Origin: Salicibibacter cibarius
Lineage (GTDB): Bacteria > Bacillota > Bacilli > Bacillales > Marinococcaceae
Length of the DNA stretch: 64,000 nt
Reading direction: 5' to 3'
NCBI RefSeq assembly: GCF_016495725.1
Contig: NZ_CP054705.1
Location: 496,001 to 560,000 of the forward strand
The position numbers and the translations under genes were made by a program. Below are positions 7,009 to 15,396 of the stretch, piece by piece (positions within the stretch are counted from its first letter, which is position 1; each line of letters opens with the position of its first letter). The notes beneath the pieces are model-generated. The model saw nothing but the letters and a program-made list of their open reading frames with translations. It did not search any database and was not told where the DNA came from.

Positions 7009-8601
7009 ATTAATTGTATTGTAAAAAAAGCTATATTGATCATGCTTCTTTTTCCATTGATCTTTCTTTATACAGGAACCACATCTGTAAGTGCTGAAAC
7101 CCAATACGTAGAAGTAGAGGAAGAGTTTGAATATGTATGTGGTGGTGAAGGTATAACTGATACTCACAGATCGATGATATTTAAAACAATGGTTCCTGAA
7201 TCAGTAGTAGCGGGTCAGGAATTTCACTTAACAAACACGTCAGTAACAGTGAACCTTTCCTCTCTCTCCACGACTGATAATGAAGCATATGCTTTATTGT
7301 TAGACCCAACTTTCAGTATAAGTGCTGAAAATGAAGAGACAACTATTACGAAGGAATTTGAAGGTGATATGGGAGATCTATGGGGGGCAGAAGACATTCC
7401 TATCCCGAATGATGACGGCGTAGACGTGGGCCAGTTCAAAGCTGGTGGAAATGGTGAAGTAGTGTTAAAAGCAGATGAAATAACATATACGGAGGAAGCC
7501 CAAACGGGACTTCCAATTCCGATAAGTTATGATCAAATATGCACACTTTCCGAGGATGAAGAAGACTCCACTATTGCCATCATAGATATCGTTAAAGATA
7601 CCGAACCACCGGAGGACCCTGTCGGATCAATCGAACTGGATGGCAATGAAGAGATGGAGCTCGAGGTTGGCGATGACTTCGAAGAGCCCGGCTTCACAGT
7701 TGTAGATGAAGACGGACATGACATCACCGATGAAGTCGACGTCAATGTTGAAGGTGACGTAGACACGACAACCGAGGGCACGTACGAGCTTACGTATAGC
7801 GTTGAAGACAATGAGAATATAGACTCTGTAACACGTACGGTAACCGTTGTAGAACCTGAAGAGCCGGGTGACCCTGACCCTGACCCTGATCCCGAAGGAA
7901 GTAACTTCCACTCCGGAACAGGTTCACCGGAGGATGATCTTGGCGAAGTTGGTGATCACTATTTAGACACGGAAGCTATGGAGCTTTTTGTGAAAGAAGA
8001 AGACGGTTGGAATTCCCTCGGTGTCCTTCGCGGTGAAGACGGTGAACCGGGAGATCAAGGACCACCGGGTGAAGACGGAACCATGTGGTACACAGGTGAA
8101 GGTGAACCGGATGCTGATCTTGGTGTAGAAGGCGACTTGTATCTGGACGAAGATTCCGGTGACGTTTACCAGAAGGAGGACGGTGAATGGGGAAAAATCG
8201 TCAACTTGCAAGGGCCGCCAGGTGATTGTGACTGCCCTGATGATAATGGGGAAGACAACGGATCCGGAGCTAACGGTTCAAACGGCTTCGGCGGAATTAA
8301 TGGATCTAATGGGTCTTCGAATGGAGGCAACGGATCTAATGGATCCGACGGAAACAATGGCTCCTCAAATGGAGGTAACGGCCTAGGCATTGGAAATAAT
8401 GACCGTGACAACGGAAACGGAAGCGGTTATAATGGTGGCAACGGTTACACTGGCGATAATGGAAGCGGTTTCGACCGTGACCGTGGCGGTGGCGCATTGC
8501 CGGATACAGCAGGCAATACTCCGCTAATGATCCTCATCGGTTCATTGATGGCTATCGCTGGTGGAGCGCTTCTCTTTAGAAGAAAATTATCACTCACGTA
8601 G
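7009..8601 (+). CDS. LPDTA-anchored surface protein with DUF6801, Ig-like and collagen-like parts
   Basis: The N-terminus has a K-K, hydrophobic signal peptide cut near V-S-A-E. A DUF6801-like domain with two cysteines follows (about 25-190), then a DUF5011-type Ig-like domain (E-L-E-V-G-D-D-F-E-E-P-G-F). Two repeats of a G-D-x-Y-L-D / D-G-x-W module alternate with G-P-P-G collagen-like stretches. After these come a Gly/Asn/Ser-rich stalk and a sorting signal: LPDTA, membrane helix, R-R-K. The class D sortase follows directly. The start is unusual: GAGGGAGGG ends about 6 bp before an ATT at 7009, and no in-frame ATG keeps the positive signal-peptide end. An ATG at 6937 lies beside the hairpin without a Shine-Dalgarno. 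Confidence 0.75.
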   Translation: MNCIVKKAILIMLLFPLIFLYTGTTSVSAETQYVEVEEEFEYVCGGEGITDTHRSMIFKTMVPESVVAGQEFHLTNTSVTVNLSSLSTTDNEAYALLLDPTFSISAENEETTITKEFEGDMGDLWGAEDIPIPNDDGVDVGQFKAGGNGEVVLKADEITYTEEAQTGLPIPISYDQICTLSEDEEDSTIAIIDIVKDTEPPEDPVGSIELDGNEEMELEVGDDFEEPGFTVVDEDGHDITDEVDVNVEGDVDTTTEGTYELTYSVEDNENIDSVTRTVTVVEPEEPGDPDPDPDPEGSNFHSGTGSPEDDLGEVGDHYLDTEAMELFVKEEDGWNSLGVLRGEDGEPGDQGPPGEDGTMWYTGEGEPDADLGVEGDLYLDEDSGDVYQKEDGEWGKIVNLQGPPGDCDCPDDNGEDNGSGANGSNGFGGINGSNGSSNGGNGSNGSDGNNGSSNGGNGLGIGNNDRDNGNGSGYNGGNGYTGDNGSGFDRDRGGGALPDTAGNTPLMILIGSLMAIAGGALLFRRKLSLT

Positions 8602-8613
8602 GGTGGTCGTATC

Positions 8614-9255
8614 ATGAGAAAGATAGGCATCGTTTTCATCATTTTCGGATTGGGGGTTGTGTCCTGGTTCGGGTACGAACGCTGGGTCGGGATGCAGTCG
8701 ATCGAGGATTTCGAAGGGGATGTTGTAAAGGCATCCGAAGAGGCTGAAGTGTCGAGTGACAGTCTGCTTCTCGACGACGAGCGGGAAGAACCGACCGAAG
8801 ACGGCGAAGATCAGACAACCGAGGATTATGAAATCGGTGAAGGCGTTGCTAAACTCGTGATCCCGAAATTAAATAAAGCGTATGAAACGTATTGGGGCCA
8901 GGATGAAGATACCCTTTCCGGGGGCGTCGGCATGTATGACAGTGAATGGACGACGTCCCCCGCGGGAGGGGGCCACACAGTATTATCCGGTCACCGGGAT
9001 ACCGTCTTCCGGCCTGTGGGTGATTTGTTTGAAGGGGATTCCCTTTATGTCACCTACGAAGGCGTGGATTACGAATATGAAATCAAGGAAACTTGGATCA
9101 CGGATAAAGACGACCGTTCTGTGATCGTAGAAAAAGATACCCCAACACTTACGTTGACGACGTGCTACCCGTTTGAATACTTCGGAGATGCGCCGGAGCG
9201 TTATATCATTGAAGCGGAGCTCGTCAATAAGGGAGATCTTTTAGAAGAATTTTAA
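8614..9255 (+). CDS. srtD: Class D sortase
   Basis: The 213-residue protein has an N-terminal membrane helix, an acidic linker (about 35-75) and the sortase barrel. Catalytic residues are visible: His in L-S-G-H-R-D-T, Cys in L-T-T-C-Y-P-F and Arg in A-P-E-R-Y-I. Class D sortases cut LPxTA-type signals, which fits the LPDTA substrate encoded 12 bp upstream. It acts at the outer face of the membrane and joins the substrate to peptidoglycan. A single dedicated substrate is likely, since both genes are in one operon. Confidence 0.88.
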   Translation: MRKIGIVFIIFGLGVVSWFGYERWVGMQSIEDFEGDVVKASEEAEVSSDSLLLDDEREEPTEDGEDQTTEDYEIGEGVAKLVIPKLNKAYETYWGQDEDTLSGGVGMYDSEWTTSPAGGGHTVLSGHRDTVFRPVGDLFEGDSLYVTYEGVDYEYEIKETWITDKDDRSVIVEKDTPTLTLTTCYPFEYFGDAPERYIIEAELVNKGDLLEEF

Positions 9256-9262
9256 TCAAAGG

Positions 9263-9291
9263 CACATCACATCTCTTATTTTTGTGGTGTG
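9263..9291 (+). terminator. Terminator after the sortase gene
   Basis: CACATCACA and TGTGGTGTG pair (with G-U pairs) and are followed by TTTCCTTTATTTTT. Confidence 0.55.
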
Positions 9292-9324
9292 TTTCCTTTA
9301 TTTTTACGGAGAGGGGAAGACAAC

Positions 9325-9657
9325 ATGAGTGAAACCGAGAAAATGAGCATGCAGGAACGGATTGATTATTTTTATAGACAAAGTGGCGGACCGGGGAATC
9401 CGGACATTGAGCGAATCTTGAATGAGCATTTGAAGAATGGAAAAGATCATGGAATTCCGGGGAAAAAAGAAGAACCGAAAGACGCATTTATAGAAGTGTT
9501 TATGAATGATCATTCGACGAAACCGATCGCCATGTGGTTGTTGAAAATGAGATTGGATCTGAAGGATCGCTGGGAGGAATATGTAGACGCCCAAAAGCAA
9601 CCCGATATCCAACAACTCATCGAAGCGTTAAAAAAAGAAGAAGAGCTGACAAAATGA
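9325..9657 (+). CDS. Hypothetical soluble protein
   Basis: The 110-residue, charged, mostly helical protein starts at an ATG with GAGAGGGG upstream. No family was recognised and there are no membrane segments. Its TGA overlaps the ATG of the lipase gene (ATGA), so the two are translationally coupled. That suggests a job linked to the lipase, which is now disrupted. Confidence 0.6.
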   Translation: MSETEKMSMQERIDYFYRQSGGPGNPDIERILNEHLKNGKDHGIPGKKEEPKDAFIEVFMNDHSTKPIAMWLLKMRLDLKDRWEEYVDAQKQPDIQQLIEALKKEEELTK

Positions 9658-10083
9658 AGCGCAAAAAGGATGTCATACTCATCCATGGGTTGGTCAATCG
9701 GCATCGCTGGAGTGACGCTTTTTTAGAAACGATCACCAACATGTGGGGATCCGGGCATGTGTATGTCATCTATACGAATGCTTCGAACGACGTGCAGGAG
9801 AAAATTTACAACGGTAATGTTGTTTATACGATTGGGTGTAATAATGGATCGGCGGGCACACGGTCGCTTGATGATCAAACGAAACAAATGGAAGACAAGG
9901 TACACATCCTGCAAAAAGACTATGGTTTGGAAAAAACGTTCAATATCATCGGCCACAGCATGGGCGGCTTGGTCGCGCGCCAATACATTTATCATCATCC
10001 TCGTACCGTTGCGAGTCTCGTCACATTAGGAACGCCGCACCACGGCAGTCCGTTGGCCGATTATTATAGGGGACTTGGGTTTA

Positions 10084-10676
10084 TTTTAAGTTATAGAAGC
10101 GTGGTCTAACTCCACCGTCTTTAGACGGTATAAGCTTTTAGCCTTGCCTTTGAATGTCCATACTTAAACCGAGGTGAGAGTATGGATGAATACAAAAGAA
10201 GTAGCCACGCGGTCTATGACATCAAATACCACATTATATGGGTTACAAAGTATAGATATCATGTGTTACGTGGCGACATTGCCCGCCGAGTAAGGGAACT
10301 AATCAGACAAGGATGTGAAGCGAGAGGGATTACGATACTACAAGGAAGTGTAGGGAAAGACCATATTCACTTATTATTGTCCTGTCCGCCGAGCATAGCA
10401 CCGAGTAAGAAGAAAAGATATTGGGGTCAGCACTTATGGGCGAGAGGATATTTTTGTGCAACAGTAGGAAATGTGACGGAAGAAATCATTAGAAATTATA
10501 TCGAAAACCAGACCAGCGAGAAGAGGAACGATATATTCAGGATTGATGATTGAGTTCCAGTCAAAATCAGTATGCTTGAGCTTAAGGTCTTTCAGCAGAC
10601 TTCAGTCTGAAATGCGACTTTCAGTCGCGGACAATTTATGTCCAAATCCACCTGCTTTAGCAGGTGGGTCGTTTAA
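10084..10676 (+). mobile_element. IS200/IS605-type element inserted in the lipase gene
   Basis: A 593-bp insert carries one Y1 transposase gene and no accessory nuclease gene. Each end has a subterminal hairpin (CCGTCTTTAGACGG on the left, CCACCTGCTTTAGCAGGTGG on the right). TTTA precedes the left boundary and also lies at the right end, and there is no target duplication, as expected for single-strand peel-and-paste transposition. The ends were placed by restoring the lipase frame, so they could be off by a few bases. Confidence 0.75.
10182..10553 (+). CDS. tnpA: IS200-type Y1 transposase TnpA, internally shortened
   Basis: The 123-residue protein has the HUH motif (D-H-I-H-L-L-L) and the later helix with the catalytic tyrosine (A-R-G-Y-F-C-A-T-V-G-N-V-T, ending I-x-N-Y-I-E-N-Q). 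Family members usually have 130-150 residues. Here A-P-S-K runs straight into K-K-R-Y-W-G-Q-H-L-W, so about 18-20 residues of the helix that normally carries K-G-R-S-S-R are missing in frame. The dimer may therefore be inactive. GAGGTGAGAGT precedes the ATG. Confidence 0.8.
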   Translation: MDEYKRSSHAVYDIKYHIIWVTKYRYHVLRGDIARRVRELIRQGCEARGITILQGSVGKDHIHLLLSCPPSIAPSKKKRYWGQHLWARGYFCATVGNVTEEIIRNYIENQTSEKRNDIFRIDD

Positions 10677-11046
10677 GAGCGAGTAAAGCGTTCGCCAATA
10701 CGAATCCGAAATGGTTAAAAATATTCAATGCGCGTTATCCGGTTATCGGTGCGCCACTTTGCAATGGAGGGAAAATGTATACGATCCGCGGGAACGCCGA
10801 AGGGAGAATCCGGGCCAATTGGGGCACGTTGGGCGAGGTTTATTTTGGCTGGCTGACCCTTCGTTTCCTTAAACGGTCGAAAAGCGATGGACTCGTCCCC
10901 TATAACTCCGCGATCATCGATGGCGCTGAGCATATCGGTGATTTTTCCGAATGTGATCATCTTGGTTTAGTCGTCCATCCCTCGGTGGCGAAAAAAGCGA
11001 CAATCGCGCTGCGCGAGGAAGAGACGGAAACGGGCACGTAATGGGT

Positions 11047-11070
11047 GACCCCCGTCATTTGTCGGGGGTT
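11047..11070 (+). terminator. Terminator with GTCATTTGT loop
   Basis: ACCCCCGTCATTTGTCGGGGGT forms a strong GC stem followed by TATTATTTTAT. The same loop sequence recurs at 11731 and, degenerate, near 5744. Confidence 0.7.
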
Positions 11071-11171
11071 ATTATTTTATTCCCTATTTTGGTCCATGTA
11101 CAGATCGCGCGTTCATTTTAAATATTGTATAATTAAAGATATTGATCATTTTGCGGCAAGGAGATGATTGT

Positions 11172-11423
11172 TTGAAAAAGCTTGAAGGTCAATCGGCAGA
11201 AGTAATGAAAGGGATCATCCATGATGGTGATACGGTGATTGAAATCGATGGCAAGAAATATTACCTATTTTTATCTGAAGAGCCGCAAACATCAGTTACA
11301 GAGGATGTTGAGTCCGACCCGGAACTAAAACAACATTTGCTTGAAGCGAAAAAGAACATAGCCGACAAAAAAACCTATACGACAAAAGAAGTCATCGACA
11401 TGATCGATAGAGACGAATTGTAA
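11172..11423 (+). CDS. Antitoxin of a RelE/ParE-type module
   Basis: A TTG start 8-9 bp after AAGGAG gives an 83-residue acidic protein with a small beta domain (G-D-T-V-I-E-I-D-G-K-K-Y-Y-L-F) and a helical tail (Y-T-T-K-E-V-I-D-M-I). The stop is one base before the toxin ATG. Size, order and tail fit a type II antitoxin, but no exact family was recognised. Confidence 0.6.
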   Translation: MKKLEGQSAEVMKGIIHDGDTVIEIDGKKYYLFLSEEPQTSVTEDVESDPELKQHLLEAKKNIADKKTYTTKEVIDMIDRDEL

Positions 11424-11424
11424 A

Positions 11425-11700
11425 ATGAAGCTGGAATGGACGGAGCATGCTTTAAAAGCTTTTCATAATATTCGTAGTGATCACTTCAGTTCGTCAGAAA
11501 CTAGAGAATACAAAAAGCGGTTGGTAAAAGATAGCAAACAAAAGGTATCTCTATTAGGCACCAGTATACCGGTAGAAGCCGCTGCATGGGAAGGTAGTTA
11601 TAAAATCATCATTGATAAATTTATTATCTATTATTCCTTTTCTGAGGACAGAGAAATCTGTTATATAGAATACTTCAAACATTCAAGTCAACGGCAATGA
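11425..11700 (+). CDS. RelE/ParE-family toxin
   Basis: The 91-residue product has the RelE/ParE layout: a helical hairpin (L-E-W-T-E-H-A-L-K-A-F-H-N-I), then a beta-sheet with G-S-Y-K-I-I-I-D-K-F-I-I-Y-Y-S-F and a last strand I-C-Y-I-E-Y-F-K-H. The R/K-rich active-site pattern of gyrase- or ribosome-targeting members cannot be assigned by eye. It is directly behind its antitoxin and appears intact, unlike most other toxin genes in this window. Confidence 0.7.
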   Translation: MKLEWTEHALKAFHNIRSDHFSSSETREYKKRLVKDSKQKVSLLGTSIPVEAAAWEGSYKIIIDKFIIYYSFSEDREICYIEYFKHSSQRQ

Positions 11701-11730
11701 AAGCGATAACACTGAACCGGCGGTTTAGAG

Positions 11731-11757
11731 CCCCCCCCCGTCATTTGTCGGGGGGTT
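11731..11757 (+). terminator. Terminator with GTCATTTGT loop
   Basis: CCCCCC-GTCATTTGTC-GGGGGG is followed by TTTATTTTTTAT and closes the toxin-antitoxin operon. It has the same loop as the terminator at 11047. Confidence 0.75.
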
Positions 11758-11843
11758 TATTTTTTATAACCCATAAATGTCGTACTATTTTTTATTAAAA
11801 AAAATGATAGAATAGAATAATAGCTTAGGTTAGGGGGAGAAAG

Positions 11844-12944
11844 ATGAAAGCAGCCGTTTTACACAATTATGGGCAAGAATTAAAAGTCCAGGATGTAGAT
11901 TTGCAAGAACCGCAAAAAGGGGAAGTGCGGGTGAAGATGAAAGCGGCTGGCATTTGCCATAGTGACCAGCACGTCATTGATGCCCACTTGCCGCTACCGG
12001 TGCCGATCGTGCTCGGCCATGAAGGCGCGGGGATTGTCGATGCCGTTGGAGAAGGGGTGAGCGGCGTAAAAGAAGGGGACCATGTGGCGTTAAATTGGGT
12101 GCCTTCTTGTGGGAAGTGTCATTATTGTCGGATCGGCCGTCCTGATGTATGTGACGAAGCTTCGAAGACTGCCTTGATGGGAACGATGCTCGATGGAACG
12201 ACCCGTTTTTCAGTAGACGGAAAGAATGTGCACCAATTTCCGTTGACAGGCACGTTCAGCGAGTACACGGTCGTACCCGAAAACGCGGCCGTTCCCGTCA
12301 ATAAAGACGTTCCGTTCGAATTGGCGGCACTCGTCGGGTGTTGTGTCATCACCGGTGTCGGTGCGGTCATGAATACAGCAAAGGTTGAGCCGGGAAGCAC
12401 GGTTGCGGTGATCGGCGCGGGCGGAGTCGGCTTTAATGTGATTCAAGGTGCCGCGTTGGCAGGGGCAAAGCAGGTCATTGCCATTGATATGGTGGATGAA
12501 AAATTGGAAATGACGAAGCAATTCGGAGCAACCCATACGATCAATGCCAAAGAAGAAGATCCGGTGAAAGCTGTGCTTTCAATGACAGAAAGGCTCGGGG
12601 TCGACTATGCATTTGAAGTGATCGGTCGTCCGGAAACTATTCAGAATGCCTATAACATGACGAAAAAAACGGGAATGGCTGTTGTCGTTGGCATCTCGGC
12701 TCCGAATGAAAGCGTTTCCGTTAACGCCTTTTCCTTGCCTTCCCAATCCAAAACGTTGAAAGGGTCATGGCTCGGGCAAGGGAATCCGCATGTGGATTAT
12801 CCGAAACTGCTTGATTTAAACACTGCAGGAAAATTAGAGCTGGAAGCGTTGGTTAGCCAAACATTCTCGCTCGATGAAGTGAATGAAGGCCTTGCCCAAT
12901 TAAAATCAGGGCAAAATATTCGCGGTGTTATTCGCTTTGACTAA
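11844..12944 (+). CDS. Zinc-dependent alcohol dehydrogenase
   Basis: The 366-residue medium-chain dehydrogenase has catalytic zinc ligands in G-I-C-H-S-D (Cys 38) and G-H-E-G-A-G. The structural zinc knuckle C-G-K-C-H-Y-C-R-I-G-R-P-D-V-C is near 93-107, and the NAD-binding G-A-G-G-V-G is near 192. The sequence type (class III-like, with T-F-S-E-Y-T) oxidises primary alcohols or formaldehyde adducts. An aldehyde dehydrogenase gene follows within 15 bp, so the pair probably takes an alcohol to its acid. The exact substrate is unknown. AGGGGGAG precedes the ATG. Confidence 0.85.
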   Translation: MKAAVLHNYGQELKVQDVDLQEPQKGEVRVKMKAAGICHSDQHVIDAHLPLPVPIVLGHEGAGIVDAVGEGVSGVKEGDHVALNWVPSCGKCHYCRIGRPDVCDEASKTALMGTMLDGTTRFSVDGKNVHQFPLTGTFSEYTVVPENAAVPVNKDVPFELAALVGCCVITGVGAVMNTAKVEPGSTVAVIGAGGVGFNVIQGAALAGAKQVIAIDMVDEKLEMTKQFGATHTINAKEEDPVKAVLSMTERLGVDYAFEVIGRPETIQNAYNMTKKTGMAVVVGISAPNESVSVNAFSLPSQSKTLKGSWLGQGNPHVDYPKLLDLNTAGKLELEALVSQTFSLDEVNEGLAQLKSGQNIRGVIRFD

Positions 12945-12957
12945 GGGGGTGACTGAA

Positions 12958-14448
12958 CTGATTTCAGCTGAAACAAAAGAAACCGCGTTGTTTATCGATG
13001 GCGAGTGGAAAGACGCCACATCCGGTGGAACATTTAGCGTTGTTAATCCGGCGACGGGGGAAGTGACGGCGAACGTAGCAAGCGCCGGGGAAAAAGACGT
13101 GGACATTGCAGTGGCAAGTGCCCAGGAAGCGTTTAATGATGGGCGTTGGTTATCGATTCCGCCCCTTGAGAGAGGACGAATTTTGCGTCAGGTCGCTGAT
13201 TTAATCCGTAAAAATAACATGGAGCTTGCGCAACTGATGACCCGCGAAAATGGCATGCCAACGAATATGGCCTTGTTCGTGGAAATCCCGATGGCGGCGG
13301 ACGCGTTTGATTTTTATGCCTCGCTTGTCGCGCAATCGAAGGGAGAGACATTGCCATTTTCATTAACAGGCGCCCCGCCCAATCATATGACGTGGACGAT
13401 GAAAGAACCGATCGGGGTCGCCGGTTTGATTACCCCGTGGAATTTTCCGTTGCTCATGCCGACTTGGAAAGTTGCGCCCGCGCTCGCGGCAGGGTGTACG
13501 GCAGTGCTGAAACCGGCGCCGGAAACGCCTTTAACCGCTTTGAAATTAGCAGAGCTTTGTAAGGAAGCCGGTATTCCGAAGGGTGTGCTTCACGTGTTAA
13601 CGGGCAAGGACGAGCCTGGGAAAGCGCTCGTGAGCCACCCGGACGTGCCGAAGATCGCGTTTACGGGCGAGACCGCGACCGGTCGGGAAATTATGGCAAG
13701 CGCAGCGCCGTATATTAAACGGGTCTCTCTTGAACTCGGGGGCAAATCACCGAACATTATTTTCGGCGATGCTGATCTTGAAGACGCGGCGAAAAGTGCA
13801 CTATTCGGTATCTTTTATAATTCCGGACAAGTTTGTCAAGCCGGCAGCCGTATCTTGGTGCAACGCTCTGTCTACGAGTCATTTACGGAAACGCTCGTCA
13901 AACAAGCGAAAAAGCTAAACGTCGGTCCGGGAAATAGCCCGGCCAACCAACTCGGACCGGTCATTAGCCGGGAGCAATACGATAAAATCATCGAATATAT
14001 CCGGATTGGGCAGGACGAAGGGGCGACGTTACTTGCCGGAGGCGGGGCGCCTGAAGGTGCCGGAGAAGGATACTTTATCGAACCGACGGTTTTTGGGGAC
14101 GTATCGCCAACGATGCGCATCGCCCAAGAAGAAATCTTCGGGCCGCTGGTGAGCGTCATACCGTTTGATGATGACGACGAAGCCGTTCGCATCGCCAATG
14201 ACACGATCTACGGTTTGGCAGCCGCGGTTTGGACGCGTGATATCAAACGGGGGTTGCGAATGGCACAACGGGTGAAGAGCGGAACTCTATGGATTAATAC
14301 GTATCAAGTACTCACCCCGACCGCTCCGTTCGGTGGGTTCAAACAAAGCGGCATTGGCCGTGATTTGGGGGCTGAATCATTGAATGCATATCTCGAAACA
14401 AAATCGGTCATCGCGGATTTGAATGATCGGCCGATGACGTTGTTTTAA
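12958..14448 (+). CDS. Aldehyde dehydrogenase (NAD family)
   Basis: The product of about 496 residues has the family signatures: P-W-N-F-P, general base Glu in L-E-L-G-G-K-S-P-N and nucleophile Cys in N-S-G-Q-V-C-Q-A-G. It follows the alcohol dehydrogenase and should oxidise the aldehyde that enzyme makes. The start is unclear: AAGGGGGTGA lies 5 bp before a CTG (12958), and GTG 12949 is in frame but overlaps that Shine-Dalgarno. The upstream in-frame GTG 12925 lies inside the previous gene. Confidence 0.85.
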   Translation: MISAETKETALFIDGEWKDATSGGTFSVVNPATGEVTANVASAGEKDVDIAVASAQEAFNDGRWLSIPPLERGRILRQVADLIRKNNMELAQLMTRENGMPTNMALFVEIPMAADAFDFYASLVAQSKGETLPFSLTGAPPNHMTWTMKEPIGVAGLITPWNFPLLMPTWKVAPALAAGCTAVLKPAPETPLTALKLAELCKEAGIPKGVLHVLTGKDEPGKALVSHPDVPKIAFTGETATGREIMASAAPYIKRVSLELGGKSPNIIFGDADLEDAAKSALFGIFYNSGQVCQAGSRILVQRSVYESFTETLVKQAKKLNVGPGNSPANQLGPVISREQYDKIIEYIRIGQDEGATLLAGGGAPEGAGEGYFIEPTVFGDVSPTMRIAQEEIFGPLVSVIPFDDDDEAVRIANDTIYGLAAAVWTRDIKRGLRMAQRVKSGTLWINTYQVLTPTAPFGGFKQSGIGRDLGAESLNAYLETKSVIADLNDRPMTLF

Positions 14449-14456
14449 TATGGAGG

Positions 14457-14483
14457 AGAGCTGGACGTGGGTCCGGCTCTTTT
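14457..14483 (+). terminator. Terminator after the ADH-ALDH operon
   Basis: AGAGCTGGAC and GTCCGGCTCT pair around a short loop and run into TTTTATT. Confidence 0.6.
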
Positions 14484-14498
14484 ATTGGTAGGAGAGCG

Positions 14499-14536
14499 AA
14501 ATGACAGAATATGATGCGGAAGTGACAGAATCCGCC
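14499..14536 (+). repeat. 21-bp-period TGACAGA array, 2 units
   Basis: The TGACAGAAT core occurs at 14502 and 14523, exactly 21 bp apart. The core and period are the same as in the arrays at 19626, 20788 and 46446. The array begins 54 bp after a plus-strand stop codon. Confidence 0.7.
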
Positions 14537-14647
14537 CCCCCCATGCCTCTTGATGATGCTCCAAAAAAGAAAAATTCACCAAAATCAACCCTCTCGTCCC
14601 TCACAAATGGTACAATACCCCAAAAAGGAGGAGCAATCCCATCATGA
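14501..14647 (+). CDS. Possible 48-residue leader ORF containing the 21-bp repeat
   Basis: AGGAGAGCGAA precedes an ATG that opens M-T-E-Y-D-A-E-V-T-E-S-A-P and continues 48 codons. Its TGA overlaps the ATG of the next gene (ATGA). It begins exactly at the repeat, so translation of a heptapeptide repeat with coupling to yhfI-like expression is possible. No homologous family was recognised. Confidence 0.25.
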   Translation: MTEYDAEVTESAPPMPLDDAPKKKNSPKSTLSSLTNGTIPQKGGAIPS

Positions 14648-15390
14648 AGATCACGCCATTGGGTATTTGGGGCGCCTATCCACCAGCAAATGGAGCAACA
14701 TCTGCGTTCCTGATTGAAGAAGAAGGTTTTCGTTGTCTCGTTGATTGTGGGAGCGGCGTGTTGTCTGCATTGCAAACTCATATCCCTCTCCATGAACTTG
14801 ACGCACTCGTTATCACCCATTATCACCCCGATCATATCGCGGATGTCGGCGTTTTGCAGCACGGGGTGATGATTGAAACGATGTTGGACAAGCGTGACCG
14901 GCAGTTACACGTCTACGCCCATGCTAACGACGAAGATCAATTTTCCAATCTGCAGTATGGCAAATACATGCGCGCGACCGCTATTTCCCCGCAACAAACA
15001 GAGACGATTGGTCCGTGGCATGTCGATTTTTGTGAGACGGATCATCCTGTTTATTGTCTGGCGTTAAAATTTACAGACCAACACGGTGTTTCAGCCGTTT
15101 TTACCTCTGATACAGCTTGGACGCCCAATCTCCTTCCCTTTATAAAAGGAAGTGAATTACTGATCAGTGAAGCAAGCACCTATCATCACATGATCGACCA
15201 AATACCGGGTCATTTAAGCGGTCGCCAAGCGGGCCAATTGGCGCATGAGACGGGTGTTGAACGTTTGGTGCTTACCCATTTGCCCCAGTATGGAAATATA
15301 AACGATCTGGTGGCCGAAGCTAAAGATGTCTTTTTCGGTGAAGTCACTCTCGCGGATCCGGCGAAAACGTATCGTGTAGGAAAGGGCTGA
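14644..15390 (+). CDS. yhfI: MBL-fold metal hydrolase, YhfI type
   Basis: The 248-residue metallo-beta-lactamase fold has T-H-Y-H-P-D-H as the main metal motif (near 58-64), an Asp in T-S-D-T-A-W and late His ligands in L-S-G-R and L-T-H-L-P. Architecture and length match B. subtilis YhfI, an RNase Z-like protein of unknown substrate. GGAGG lies upstream of the ATG. Confidence 0.75.
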   Translation: MKITPLGIWGAYPPANGATSAFLIEEEGFRCLVDCGSGVLSALQTHIPLHELDALVITHYHPDHIADVGVLQHGVMIETMLDKRDRQLHVYAHANDEDQFSNLQYGKYMRATAISPQQTETIGPWHVDFCETDHPVYCLALKFTDQHGVSAVFTSDTAWTPNLLPFIKGSELLISEASTYHHMIDQIPGHLSGRQAGQLAHETGVERLVLTHLPQYGNINDLVAEAKDVFFGEVTLADPAKTYRVGKG

Positions 15391-15396
15391 ATAAGC

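Larger units (their letters stand above)
9654..11041 (+). pseudogene. Lipase/esterase gene split by an IS200-like element
   Basis: The 5' part (9654-10083) encodes an alpha/beta hydrolase start: V-I-L-I-H-G-L oxyanion strand, G-H-S-M-G-G nucleophile elbow (Ser near residue 103) and L-G-T-P-H-H-G-S. The 3' part (10677-11041) continues with R-A-S-K-A-F-A-N-T-N, D-G-L-V-P-Y-N-S-A and a late C-D-H-L-G-L histidine motif. Removing 10084-10676 restores one frame across the junction, giving a class 2-type lipase of about 260 residues. The insertion ends the upstream frame after about 150 residues, so the enzyme should be inactive. It could be restored by precise excision, since this IS type leaves no duplication. 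Confidence 0.8.

Noticed and set aside
7533-8411. Minus-strand frames opposite the LPDTA protein
   Set aside because: Low-complexity Ser/Pro products that mirror the acidic and Gly/Asn-rich coding strand.
9304-9615. Minus-strand frame over the hypothetical gene at 9325
   Set aside because: The plus-strand frame has the ribosome binding site and ATGA coupling to the lipase; the reverse frame has neither.
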